From Myxococcales bacterium (GTDB lineage: Bacteria; Myxococcota_A; Polyangia; Polyangiales; Ga0077539), in assembly GCA_030652255.1 (NCBI GenBank), contig JAUSAZ010000111.1:39089-103088 (forward strand): DNA of 64,000 bases, written 5' to 3'. Below are positions 9,368 through 18,817 of this stretch, one piece after another; position 1 is the stretch's first letter; each line of letters opens with the position of its first letter. Position numbers and translations under genes: made by a program. Under the pieces are notes generated by a model that did no database searches, was not told where the DNA came from, and saw only the letters and a list, made by a program, of their open reading frames with translations.

Positions 9368-11194
9368 TCAGGCGCTGCCGATGGCCATCGGGATGCCGGC
9401 GATGTCGTCGACGGACTGCTCCCACACCTGGGCGCGGAGGCGCTCGAGGCGGCCCTTGAGGTCGCGCTGGCGCTGCACCATGGCGTCGACGGTGGCGGTC
9501 GACGGGGCCTCACCGGCCTTGGCCTCGTCGCGGGCCTTGCGCGTGGCGATGAGCACCTCGAGCACGGCGCGCCGGAGCTCCTCGCTCGCGGCGGTGACGA
9601 AGTCCGTGAGCTTCTGCCCGAAGCCCTCCACCGTCGCCTGGAGCGCGGGGCCGATCTTCGCCGAGCTCGCGCGCACCGCCGCGGGGGCGGCCTCGAGCGC
9701 GCGCTCCTTGGTCTCCTTGTCGACCCAGCCCTTGAAGAGCATCGCGAGGGCGGGCGCCGCGGCGGTGACGAGCGCGCCGACCGCGAGGTTGACGGCGACC
9801 ATCACCCCGACGCCGAGCGCCCCGACGGCGAACACCCCGACGTCGTACTTCATCGTGTCGACCTTCACGTCGAACTGTCCCGGCGCGTCGCCCGCGAAGG
9901 CGTCGAGCGAGCGGGCGGCGTCGCGGGCGTCCTCGTTGACGATCGCCACGATCTGCTCGCCGAGGGCCTCCAGCCGTTCGCCGAGGGACTTCGCCTCGGA
10001 CTCGAGCCACTTGCGCCAGGTCTCCTCCATGAAGCCCGGCAGGAACTTCCGGATGTCGTCGGCGGAGGACTTCTCGACCTCCAGCCGGACGGCGCTGGCG
10101 AACTCGTTGGTGAAGGCCTCGAGGTCGCGCTGGGCCACGGCCTTGATGGCCGCGATCTCCTCGTCGATCTTGCTGCGCCGCTGGTCGACCAGCGAGCGCG
10201 CCTGCTCGACGTCGCCCTCCAGGGCCTTCAGCCGACGGTCGAACTCCTCGCTCGTCATCGTGAGCGCGCGGCGCCGCGCGGCGAGGCCCCGCCCGAGGAT
10301 CTCGCTCACCCGCAGGCCCTCGTCGGCCGCGTAGTCGACGAGCATCTTCAGCCGGTCGTTGCCGAGCAGCGACGACAGCTTGCCCAGCAGCGCGTCGAGC
10401 CCGGAGCCAGCGCGGTCGCCCGCCAGCGCGCGCGTCGCCGACAGGAACATCACCGGCGCCCCGGGCACCAGGGACGAGAGCTGCCGGGTGGCGTACTCCA
10501 TCACCTCGGTGCGCTCGCTGGCGCTCAGCAGGTCGGCCTTGTTGATGGCGAACACGATGCGGTCGCGCCCGGCGCCCAGCAGCCGGTCGCGCAGGAAGCG
10601 CCGCTCGCTCTCCTTCAGGATCTGCCCCGCGTCCAGCAGGAACACCACCCCGTCGGCCCGCGGCACGTAGCCGTAGGTGATCTCCGCGCGCTGGTGGTTG
10701 AGGTCGTTGACTCCGGGGGTGTCGACCAGGGTCACCCGGTCGCGCAGCAGCTCGGCGGGGTACTCGATCTCGACCCGCAGCACGTCTTCGGGCTTCGCTC
10801 TTCCGCCCGCCACGAGCTCGTTGAGCTGCGAGAAGGCCACCTCCTCGCGCGGCCCGGTCAACGGACGCGACGACGCCGTGGCCTCCGACGGGCGGCGCAC
10901 CAACACCGCGCGGGGGGCGTCCCCGTGGCGCACCTCGTGGATCATCGCCGTCGTCGGCGTGATGCCCGTCGGGAGCACCGGGCCGCCGAGCAGGGCGTTC
11001 ACGAAGGTGGTCTTGCCGTGGTTGAACTCCCCGAGCACCACCAGCACGGCGCGCTCTTCCTCCAGGCGCGGCAGGCGGTCGACCAGGATGCGCTCGTGCA
11101 GCGACGCCGCCCCGGACTCCCCGGCCAGGCCCGCGAGCTCGCGCAGGGCCGTGGCCACCTCGGTCTTGATCTCGTTCACGTTGCGCAGGGTCAT
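9368..11194 (-). CDS. Dynamin-like GTPase
   Basis: VVLGEFNHGKTTFVNALLGGPVLPTGITPTT (G1/G2), VDTPGVNDL (G3), FAINKADLL (G4); downstream hydrophobic and coiled-coil regions. Confidence 0.9.
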   Translation of the reverse strand: MTLRNVNEIKTEVATALRELAGLAGESGAASLHERILVDRLPRLEEERAVLVVLGEFNHGKTTFVNALLGGPVLPTGITPTTAMIHEVRHGDAPRAVLVRRPSEATASSRPLTGPREEVAFSQLNELVAGGRAKPEDVLRVEIEYPAELLRDRVTLVDTPGVNDLNHQRAEITYGYVPRADGVVFLLDAGQILKESERRFLRDRLLGAGRDRIVFAINKADLLSASERTEVMEYATRQLSSLVPGAPVMFLSATRALAGDRAGSGLDALLGKLSSLLGNDRLKMLVDYAADEGLRVSEILGRGLAARRRALTMTSEEFDRRLKALEGDVEQARSLVDQRRSKIDEEIAAIKAVAQRDLEAFTNEFASAVRLEVEKSSADDIRKFLPGFMEETWRKWLESEAKSLGERLEALGEQIVAIVNEDARDAARSLDAFAGDAPGQFDVKVDTMKYDVGVFAVGALGVGVMVAVNLAVGALVTAAAPALAMLFKGWVDKETKERALEAAPAAVRASSAKIGPALQATVEGFGQKLTDFVTAASEELRRAVLEVLIATRKARDEAKAGEAPSTATVDAMVQRQRDLKGRLERLRAQVWEQSVDDIAGIPMAIGSA

Positions 11195-11217
11195 CGATGT
11201 CTCTCCGTCGCTCAGCT

Positions 11218-12105
11218 TCAAAGCACCTTGATGAGTTCGGTCGTGCGGGCCTCGAGCTCTTCGCGGGTGATGCCCCCGTCGAGCCCGAGCGCGCCCCGGT
11301 AGAGGGCGCTCGCGTTGAAGAGCCGCAGCGACTCGATGCGCTTGGTGAGGTACGGGTGCGACATCTGGAGCTCGCCCACGCGCCCGACGCCGTCGCGCCC
11401 CTCGGCGAGCTGCTCCAGGTACACGTCCATGTCCATCTCGCCGTAGAGCTTGCGGCTCCCGATGGCGAGCTTCGCGAAGGAGCTCGTCGCGGCCCGCTCG
11501 CTCTTGCAGCAGAGCAGCCCCGCGCGGTCGCAGGTGATCTCCGCCGCGCGCGACCAGCTCATGAGCGCCGCCGTCGCCGGGAGCATCAGCGGCGCCAGCA
11601 GCACCCCGGCGCCCACGGACGCGATGCGCTGGAGGATGGACAGGGTGGTCAGGTAGACGACGTGGTTGTTCTGGATGTGGCCGCACTCGTGGCCGATGAC
11701 GAACTTCAGCTCGTCGTCGTCGAAGTGCTCGAACATCGCCGCGTGCACCACGATGGTCGCGCTGTCGTCGGTGCCGAAGGTGTACGCGTTCACCTGGGCG
11801 ATGTTGGGCACGATGTAGACCTGCGGCGTGGGGATGCCGAGGGTGGTCGCGCACTCCTCGACGATGCGCTGCACCCGCGGAAACTGCCGCGGCCCCACCT
11901 TCACCGCCGTGCCCAGCAGGTTGGTCGAGAGCAGCGACTTGGTGAGCTTCACCGTCTGCGCCACCGCGACCTCGACGGCCTTCATCTTCCGCATGGCGCG
12001 CAGCACCTTGAGGTCGCCCTCGAAGGCGTACCCCTCGCCGCGCTCGCCCGTCACCCCGCCCTTGCGGCGCTCTACGTACCCACCGAAATCGAAGTTCATC
12101 GTCAT
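11218..12105 (-). CDS. M48-family zinc metalloprotease
   Basis: FVIGHECGHIQNNH (HExxH) with downstream AAEITCDRAGLL motif. Confidence 0.92.
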   Translation of the reverse strand: MTMNFDFGGYVERRKGGVTGERGEGYAFEGDLKVLRAMRKMKAVEVAVAQTVKLTKSLLSTNLLGTAVKVGPRQFPRVQRIVEECATTLGIPTPQVYIVPNIAQVNAYTFGTDDSATIVVHAAMFEHFDDDELKFVIGHECGHIQNNHVVYLTTLSILQRIASVGAGVLLAPLMLPATAALMSWSRAAEITCDRAGLLCCKSERAATSSFAKLAIGSRKLYGEMDMDVYLEQLAEGRDGVGRVGELQMSHPYLTKRIESLRLFNASALYRGALGLDGGITREELEARTTELIKVL

Positions 12106-12222
12106 CCGTTCACCTCGCGGTCAGGTCGGACCGTAGCACCGGCCCCCCGCGCAAGCGACACGTCACCGCCCGCGCCCGGCGCGCATTGACGGCCGCGCGC
12201 GCGCCGTTGCAGGTTGCGCCCG

Positions 12223-14382
12223 GTGAACGACCCGGGACCCCGCGCCCCCACGACCTCGTACGCCCGCACGGCGCTCTCGGTGCTGCTGCTGGCGGTGCTG
12301 TACCTGTGGGTGTTCCCCTTCCACGACGTCGTCCGCAACCCCAACGAGAACGTCCGGGTCTACATGACCGTGGCGATCGTCGACGACCACACCTTCGCCA
12401 TCAACCGCATCGAAGGCGCCTGGGGCTACGTCAACGACAAGGCCATCCGCCTGGGGCGCCTCTACAGCTCCAAGGCCCCCGGCACCAGCTACCTGGGCGT
12501 GCCCGTCTACTGGGCCCTCACCCGCCTCACGCACCGCAACTCGCACGTCGTCGCCACCCCCGCGCCCGCCCCCGTCGCCCCGGGGCAGCGCCCTGCCCCG
12601 CCCCCGCGGCAGCCCATCGACCGCGCGCAGGTGATGTACGTCCTGCGGCTCTTCTCGACGGTGTTCCCGGGGCTGCTCTTCGGGTGGTTCTGGCACCGCT
12701 TCCTGGCCGCGCGCACCACCTCCGCCACGGTGCGCGAGGCGGTGTTCTTCAGCACCATGGCGGGCTCGTCGCTCTACGCGTACTCCCTCGTCTTCGTCAG
12801 CCACGCGCAGAACGCCTACTGCTTCGGCGCCGCCCTCATGGCCCTCGCCACCGTGCGCGAGCGCGACGCCGACGACGTTGCCGCCGGCCAGAGCCCCCGG
12901 GTGCGCTTCGGGTGGATGTTCCTCGCGGGCCTCTTCGGCGCCGGGGCCACGCTCTTCGAGTACCCCGCCGCCATCGCCTCCGCCGCCGTCGCCCTCTGGA
13001 TCGCCGCCGTCGCCGCCGAGCGCCGCCGCGCCGCCCTGGGCGTCACCCTCGTCTCCCTCGGCCTCGCCGCCGCGCTCGCGCTCAAGCACCACCCGAAGCC
13101 CGCCGCGGCCGCCGTCGCCGTGGCCCTCGTCGCCTACGCCGTCACCCTCTCCCCGCGCGGGCTCCTTCGCCTCGTGGGCGCCGGGCTCGGCGGCGCCATC
13201 CCCACCGGGCTGGTGCTCTTCTTCCACCACCGCTGCTTCGGCAGCGCCTTCAAGCCCGGGTACAGCTTCCTCGAGAACCCGACCTTCCGCGAGGAGACCA
13301 ACCAGGGCTTCTTCGGCGCGACGCAGTTCTCCTGGGAGGCCGCCCTGCGCCTCTGGCTCGACCCGGCCTTCGGGCTCATCCCCTCCACCCCGGTGCTGCT
13401 GCTCTCCCTCGTCGGCCTCGGCGCGTACCTCGCGCCCGAGCTGCCCGACGACCGCCGCCCGCTCTCCCGCCGCAACGTCCTCGGCGCGTGCTTCGTCGCC
13501 GCCGCCCTCTTCGCCGCGGTCAAGCTCACCCTGGCCCTCAAGGCCCACGCGCTGCCCGACCTGCACGCCCGCTCGGGTCCGTGGGTGGCCGCGCTCGCGG
13601 TGGCCCTCATCGCGCTGGCCATGGTGCGCTGCCCTCGGCCCCCGAAGGCCGACCGCGCCATGGGCGCCACCATCGCCCTCACCCTCATCGGGATGACCCA
13701 CCTCATCGGCATGATGAACAACTGGCGCGGCGGATGGCAGGTCGGCCCGCGCTACCTCGTCACCGTCGTCCCCGCGCTCGGGCTGCTCGCCCTCTCCGGC
13801 GCCGAGTCGCTGCTCATGTCCGCGCGCCGCACCGGCAACGACGCCCTGCGGGTGACCGTCACCGCCTTCGCCGCGGGCGCCACCCTCGCCGGGCTGCTGC
13901 TCACCGGCACCGCCTCGGCGTGGTTTCCGCACATCCCCACGGAGTACGCCGCGCCCTTCTTCGAGATGATGGTCCCGCTCATCCGGGACGGCTTCGTGCC
14001 GCACAACGTGGGCCTGGAGCTCGGCAGCCGCGGGCTGCGCTCGATGGGGCCCTTCTTCGCAGCGGCCGCGGGCATCGCGCTGCTGGTGATGCGCGGCGAC
14101 CGGCGCCGGCCGCTCGTGATGGTGGCCCACGGCCTCGGCGCGGCGGCCTTCACGGTGCTCATGCTCCTGCCCTCGGCGCTGGCCTTTCGCCCCGAGAGCG
14201 CCGCGGTCACCCGCTACGTGAAGAGCGCCTTCGAGCCCCACCCCGCCGACGCCGCGCCCCCCACCGCCCCACCGGTCGAGAGCCCCGCGCAGGCCTCCGG
14301 GCGCGCGCGGCGGCTCGCCGAGGCCGGACAGACGCAGGCGGCGCTCGACGCGTGGTTGCGCGCCATCCGCGACGGGCGATGA
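12223..14382 (+). CDS. Large multi-pass membrane protein (glycosyltransferase-like), unknown function
   Basis: About 720 aa with many TM segments; GTG start at 12223 (TTG at 12214 also possible). Confidence 0.7.
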   Translation: MNDPGPRAPTTSYARTALSVLLLAVLYLWVFPFHDVVRNPNENVRVYMTVAIVDDHTFAINRIEGAWGYVNDKAIRLGRLYSSKAPGTSYLGVPVYWALTRLTHRNSHVVATPAPAPVAPGQRPAPPPRQPIDRAQVMYVLRLFSTVFPGLLFGWFWHRFLAARTTSATVREAVFFSTMAGSSLYAYSLVFVSHAQNAYCFGAALMALATVRERDADDVAAGQSPRVRFGWMFLAGLFGAGATLFEYPAAIASAAVALWIAAVAAERRRAALGVTLVSLGLAAALALKHHPKPAAAAVAVALVAYAVTLSPRGLLRLVGAGLGGAIPTGLVLFFHHRCFGSAFKPGYSFLENPTFREETNQGFFGATQFSWEAALRLWLDPAFGLIPSTPVLLLSLVGLGAYLAPELPDDRRPLSRRNVLGACFVAAALFAAVKLTLALKAHALPDLHARSGPWVAALAVALIALAMVRCPRPPKADRAMGATIALTLIGMTHLIGMMNNWRGGWQVGPRYLVTVVPALGLLALSGAESLLMSARRTGNDALRVTVTAFAAGATLAGLLLTGTASAWFPHIPTEYAAPFFEMMVPLIRDGFVPHNVGLELGSRGLRSMGPFFAAAAGIALLVMRGDRRRPLVMVAHGLGAAAFTVLMLLPSALAFRPESAAVTRYVKSAFEPHPADAAPPTAPPVESPAQASGRARRLAEAGQTQAALDAWLRAIRDGR

Positions 14383-14395
14383 TGCGGGCCCGACG

Positions 14396-16210
14396 ATGCT
14401 AGGCCGACTCTCGCTCAACCCCGGAAGCCTCTTCGCGGGGCAGTTTCGCGTCATCCAGCCCATCGCCGCGGGCGGCATGGGCACCGTGTACCTGGTCGAG
14501 CAGCTCGGCACCGGGCAGCAGCGCGCGCTCAAGATCATGAACGGCGACCTGGTCGACGACCCGCGGTCGCGCGAGCGCTTCACCCGCGAGGCGCAGCTCG
14601 CCGCGATGATCGAGAGCGAGCACGTCGCGCAGGTGCTCGCGGCGGGCATCGACCCGGAGCACAACACCCCGTGGATGCTCCTCGAGCTGCTCCGCGGGGA
14701 GGACCTCTCCAAGCTCCTCGAGCGCCGCGGGCGCCTGCCCCTCGGCGAGGTGCGCGACCTGCTGAAGCAGCTCGGCCACGCGCTCTCCGCCGCGCACCGG
14801 CAGGGCATCGTGCACCGCGACCTGAAGCCAGAGAACATCTACGTCGCGGAGTCGCGCCGGAGCGACGCGGCCTTCACCGTCAAGGTGCTCGATTTCGGCA
14901 TCGCCAAGTGGCTCCAGGAGAACGTGCCCTCCCGCACCACCTCGGTGATGGGCTCGCCGCTGTGGATGGCGCCGGAGCAGTTCGACACCACGCTGCTGGT
15001 GTCGCCCGCGACGGACATCTGGGCGCTCGGTCTCGTCACCTTCACGATGCTGACCGGGGTGTCGTACTGGAAGGCCGCGCAGGGCCCGTCGATCACCCTC
15101 GCCGCGCTCATCGCGGAGATCTCCATGGGGCAGCTGGTGCCCGCGACACAGCGAGCGGCCGAGGCGGGGCGCGACGGGCTGCTGCCCTCAGGCTTCGACG
15201 CGTGGTTCGCGCGGTGCGTGGCGCGCGACCCGAAGCAGCGCTTCCCCGACGCGACGCAGGCGCACACGGCGCTGGAGGCGGTGTTCCTCTCGACCACGCT
15301 CCCGGCGCGGGGGTCGGTGCCGCCCACGGTGGCCATCCCCGCGATGCCGGTGCCCCTCCCGCTGCCCCTGGTCGAGCCGATGATCCCTTCGGGGCCGGAG
15401 TCGACCGTCGCGTGGTCGGCGACCGGGGCGTCCAACGGCACCGCGATGATGCCGGTGATGGGCGCCGGGGTTCCGCCGTGGATGATCAACGGCGGTCCCG
15501 CGCCGCTCGCGCCCCCTACCCCTCGGCAGAAGTCCGCCGGAGCGGCGCTCTTCGTGGGCCTCGGGGTGTTCGTGGTCGCGGCCGGGGCGGTGGCGGGCGT
15601 CGCGTGGTGGAGCTCGCAGTGCGACGCGGGCTACCAGGACAGCCACGGTCACTGCTGTCGCACCGACGCGAGCTGGGACGAGTCCCGCCGGGCCTGCGTC
15701 GCCAACGCGACCCCGGTGGTGACCACCGCGCCCCCGCCTGTGGCCCCGCCGCCGGTGGTCGCGCCCCCGCCCGTGGCCCCGCCGGCTCCGCCTCAGGTCA
15801 CGATGGAACCGATTCCGCCGCCGACCACGGCGCCTGCGTCCGCCCCCGACCTCACGCCGACGCCGCCGGTGCCCGCGCCGCAGCTCCCTCCCTGCGTCGG
15901 CGCCTGGGCCGGGCGCATCTCCGAGAACACCGGCGCCTATGGATCGCTGCGGGTGTCGATCCGCGGCACGGGCGACGCCTGCGGCGAGTGGCGCGAGGTG
16001 TGGGAGAACAGCGGCTCGACCTGCGTCTACCGCTTCGTCGGGTGCCGCTTCGCCGGGGCCATCGTGCGGGGCACCGGCGTCAGCAGCACGCCGCGATGCA
16101 CGCCCCGGGTCAACGCAATGGTGCGGTGCACCAGCGACCGCATGGCCTTCCGCGAGAGCACCAGCAACGGCGTGGTCGACACGTCCACCCTGCGCCGCGT
16201 CGGCCAGTAG
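14396..16210 (+). CDS. Serine/threonine protein kinase with TM and extracytoplasmic C-terminal domain
   Basis: AAGGMGTVYLVEQ, IVHRDLKPENI, VLDFGIAKW, GSPLWMAPEQF motifs; TM at VGLGVFVVAAGAVAGVAWW. Confidence 0.93.
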   Translation: MLGRLSLNPGSLFAGQFRVIQPIAAGGMGTVYLVEQLGTGQQRALKIMNGDLVDDPRSRERFTREAQLAAMIESEHVAQVLAAGIDPEHNTPWMLLELLRGEDLSKLLERRGRLPLGEVRDLLKQLGHALSAAHRQGIVHRDLKPENIYVAESRRSDAAFTVKVLDFGIAKWLQENVPSRTTSVMGSPLWMAPEQFDTTLLVSPATDIWALGLVTFTMLTGVSYWKAAQGPSITLAALIAEISMGQLVPATQRAAEAGRDGLLPSGFDAWFARCVARDPKQRFPDATQAHTALEAVFLSTTLPARGSVPPTVAIPAMPVPLPLPLVEPMIPSGPESTVAWSATGASNGTAMMPVMGAGVPPWMINGGPAPLAPPTPRQKSAGAALFVGLGVFVVAAGAVAGVAWWSSQCDAGYQDSHGHCCRTDASWDESRRACVANATPVVTTAPPPVAPPPVVAPPPVAPPAPPQVTMEPIPPPTTAPASAPDLTPTPPVPAPQLPPCVGAWAGRISENTGAYGSLRVSIRGTGDACGEWREVWENSGSTCVYRFVGCRFAGAIVRGTGVSSTPRCTPRVNAMVRCTSDRMAFRESTSNGVVDTSTLRRVGQ

Positions 16211-16227
16211 CCACCGCAGCGCGGCGG

Positions 16228-16662
16228 TCAGTGCACCGTGAGCACGGGCACCGGCGACAGGCGCACCACGCGCTCGGCGATGCTGCCCATGAGCGCGCGG
16301 CGGATGCCCGTGCGGCCGTGGGTGCCCACCACCACGAGGTCGGCGCCGACCTTGTCGATGAGCTCGATGAGGCGGTCCCACGCGACGCCGCTGCACAGCG
16401 TGGCCGCGACGTCGACGTCGCCCGCGCGCAGGCCCTCGACCAGCTCGTCAAGCTGCGCCCGCGCGCCCTGCTCGATGGGGGTGATCCAGTCGACCGAAGG
16501 CCCCGCGATGGGCCCGCCCACGATCAGCGGCACCTCCCAGACGTGCACGATGTGCAGCTTCGCCTCGTAGCGCCGCGCGACGTCGATGGCCCGCTCGACC
16601 GCGCGGCTCGCAGGCTCGCTGAAGTCGGTGCCCACGAGCACCTTCGTAAATGGATGGATCAT
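16228..16662 (-). CDS. Universal stress protein (UspA family)
   Basis: KVLVGTDFSEPASRAVERAIDVARRYEAKLHIVHVWE and DLVVVGTHGRTGIRRALMGSIAERVVRLSPVPVLTV. Confidence 0.95.
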   Translation of the reverse strand: MIHPFTKVLVGTDFSEPASRAVERAIDVARRYEAKLHIVHVWEVPLIVGGPIAGPSVDWITPIEQGARAQLDELVEGLRAGDVDVAATLCSGVAWDRLIELIDKVGADLVVVGTHGRTGIRRALMGSIAERVVRLSPVPVLTVH

Positions 16663-16809
16663 TGGAGCAACCGTCCCTTCTCTCGAATCCCAGGGTGAAC
16701 CCGTCGGCAGCAACCGACATGCCGCGCGTGCGTGGTCGCCACGCGGGTTGCAGCGATCATGCACCCACTGCGCGCGCGTGCGCAGGGCGTGCGCGACGGG
16801 GCGCGGCGG

Positions 16810-17730
16810 TCAGAAGACGATGGGGAGGTCGAGGTGCAGGATGCGATACGCGTCGGTGTCCATCGGTCCGCCGAGGGGGAGTCCGAAGGAGATGCCCGGT
16901 CGGGCGAGGACGGTGTCCGAGAGCGGCAGGTTGGCGCGGACGCCGAGCTCGATGGTCGCCTGCCCGCGGGGTTTGCCCGCTGGGGCCGTGGCGCTCGGGT
17001 CGAGCGAGGGGTTGTGCAGCCAGTGCTGGTAGTGGAACTCCGCGCTCGCGGTGAGCCACGGGAGCACCAGGTACCCGAGGTGGAGCCCGGCGGTGAAGTT
17101 GGTGCGCATCGCGTCGGCGTCGCGGGACTCACCGCGGACGCGGATGAGCTGCAGCACCGTCACCTCGGCCTGGGCGGTGAGGCCGTAGCGGATGAAGGCG
17201 GCCCCGACGCCCGCGGTGGGCGTGAGGTAGTTCACGGCGAAGAGGGCGTTGTCCATGGCCGAGCGCGCGGGGATGCCCGAGCGCACCGTGCGCAGCGAGT
17301 TGGGGTCGGCGCTGTCGCCGCCGCCGCCGCCCACCGGGAGGGCGACGCCCGCGAAGACGGTGAGCCGCCAGCCCGGGGCCACGAGCGGGGTGTAGAGCCC
17401 GAACACGATGGGGTTGCTCACCACCGTGGCCGCTGCGCCCGTCGCCGGGGTCTGGTGCACCACCCCCGCGCGGCCGTAGAGCCCGAGCGTCCCGGGTACG
17501 AACGCGTAGCCCCCGGTGAGCAGCGTCACGGCGGTGAAGCCCGGCGTCGAGAAGGCCATCGACGAGTCCAGGCGGGCGAGCGTCGGGGCGACCGCGGGCC
17601 GCATGGTCCAGGGGAGCGAGTACTGGGCGCGGGCGCGGGCAGGCGACACCGCGGGCTGGGCGAACGCACCCGTCGCGTGGGCCAGCACGATGGCGGCCGC
17701 CACGCCTCCAAGGCCTCGATGGGTCTTCAT
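16810..17730 (-). CDS. Outer-membrane beta-barrel/transporter-like protein, unknown function
   Basis: Signal peptide and alternating amphipathic strands ending ILHLDLPIVF. Confidence 0.6.
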   Translation of the reverse strand: MKTHRGLGGVAAAIVLAHATGAFAQPAVSPARARAQYSLPWTMRPAVAPTLARLDSSMAFSTPGFTAVTLLTGGYAFVPGTLGLYGRAGVVHQTPATGAAATVVSNPIVFGLYTPLVAPGWRLTVFAGVALPVGGGGGDSADPNSLRTVRSGIPARSAMDNALFAVNYLTPTAGVGAAFIRYGLTAQAEVTVLQLIRVRGESRDADAMRTNFTAGLHLGYLVLPWLTASAEFHYQHWLHNPSLDPSATAPAGKPRGQATIELGVRANLPLSDTVLARPGISFGLPLGGPMDTDAYRILHLDLPIVF

Positions 17731-17751
17731 GGGATTCCTCTCGGATCTCGG

Positions 17752-18066
17752 TCAGTCATTCGTCGCGAAGCGCTGCGCGATGCGCACGAGGCGCGTGCCC
17801 GCGGGCGTGCGCATCAGCGTGTCCCACCACTCGACACCCTGGTGCCGGTAGCGGAGCTGCATCCCCCGCGCAGCGCCCGCGCGCCACGCCGTGAGGGCCT
17901 CGGCCAGGGTCAGCGGACGGTCGTCCACCATCTGCGTCGCGGCGCCCTTGAGGGTCACGCCCAGCAGGTCGGTGAGGGCCTCGATGTCCGTCAGCAGGCT
18001 GCGCTCGGTCGCCGGGTCGAGCAGGGCCTCGTGCACGTCGGGCAGCGCGATGGGCTCCTCGCTCAC
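17752..18066 (-). CDS. Hypothetical 104-aa protein translationally linked to napB
   Basis: GTG start overlaps the napB stop by 4 bp; continuous ORF VSEEPIALPDVHEALLDPATERSLLTDIEALTDLLGVTLKGAATQ. Confidence 0.65.
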   Translation of the reverse strand: MSEEPIALPDVHEALLDPATERSLLTDIEALTDLLGVTLKGAATQMVDDRPLTLAEALTAWRAGAARGMQLRYRHQGVEWWDTLMRTPAGTRLVRIAQRFATND

Positions 18067-18812
18067 GGCGTCACCGCGGCCATCGGGCGCTGGTCGAGCG
18101 CCGCCGAGGGGGCGTGGCACTGCGTGCAGCTCTCCCGCCACGGGTGGGTGCTGCGAATCCCCTGCGAGAGCACGCCGTGGCAGCTCTCGCAGCGCCCGCG
18201 CATCACCGTCGCGTGGGGGATGGTCGGCGGCGCCACGAGCCACGCCCGCTCGCCCCGCAGCGGCGGCTGCAGGCCCGAGAAGCTGTTGTCGCTGGGAGGA
18301 CCTCCCGCGATGGGCTCCCCCGGCATCGGCGCCTCGGACACCACGTGGCACTGGAGGCAGCTCCCGAGCTCGCCGTGCGGCATCGCGGGGGCGACGCGGC
18401 CGGCGACGTCGACGCCGTCCCGGTGGCAGGTGAGGCAGGCGGGGAAGTCCCCCTGCGCGACCGGGTGCGGCACCGTCGGGGGCGCGCCGTCGTAGGCCCG
18501 GCGCAGGGCGCGGCGGGCGAGCGCGGCGGCGCGCTGGGCGTCGTCGGTGGGGGGCACCGGGTCGAGCACGCCGGGCCGCTGCGCGGTCATGGCCGCGAGG
18601 TTGGACGCGTGGCGCAGACGGTTGGGGTGCCGTCGCTCTCGCTCCTGGGCGTAGGTGGGCACCCTGCCCTCGAGCGGGCGGGACACATACGAGGCCCACG
18701 AGCGCGCGCGGCGGGGGCGCTCGGCGAGCCCGGAGAAGAAGCCCGCGAGGGCGGTGGCCGAGGCGGCGGCCGCGATCACCAGCGTGAGGCGTCGACGGAG
18801 CAGCGGGTCCAT
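18063..18812 (-). CDS. napB: Periplasmic nitrate reductase cytochrome c subunit NapB-like
   Basis: CLTCH, CLQCH, CESCH, CTQCH heme motifs; NSFSGLQPPLRGERAWLVAPPTIPHATVMR typical of NapB. Confidence 0.85.
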   Translation of the reverse strand: MDPLLRRRLTLVIAAAASATALAGFFSGLAERPRRARSWASYVSRPLEGRVPTYAQERERRHPNRLRHASNLAAMTAQRPGVLDPVPPTDDAQRAAALARRALRRAYDGAPPTVPHPVAQGDFPACLTCHRDGVDVAGRVAPAMPHGELGSCLQCHVVSEAPMPGEPIAGGPPSDNSFSGLQPPLRGERAWLVAPPTIPHATVMRGRCESCHGVLSQGIRSTHPWRESCTQCHAPSAALDQRPMAAVTP

Positions 18813-18817
18813 AGGGG

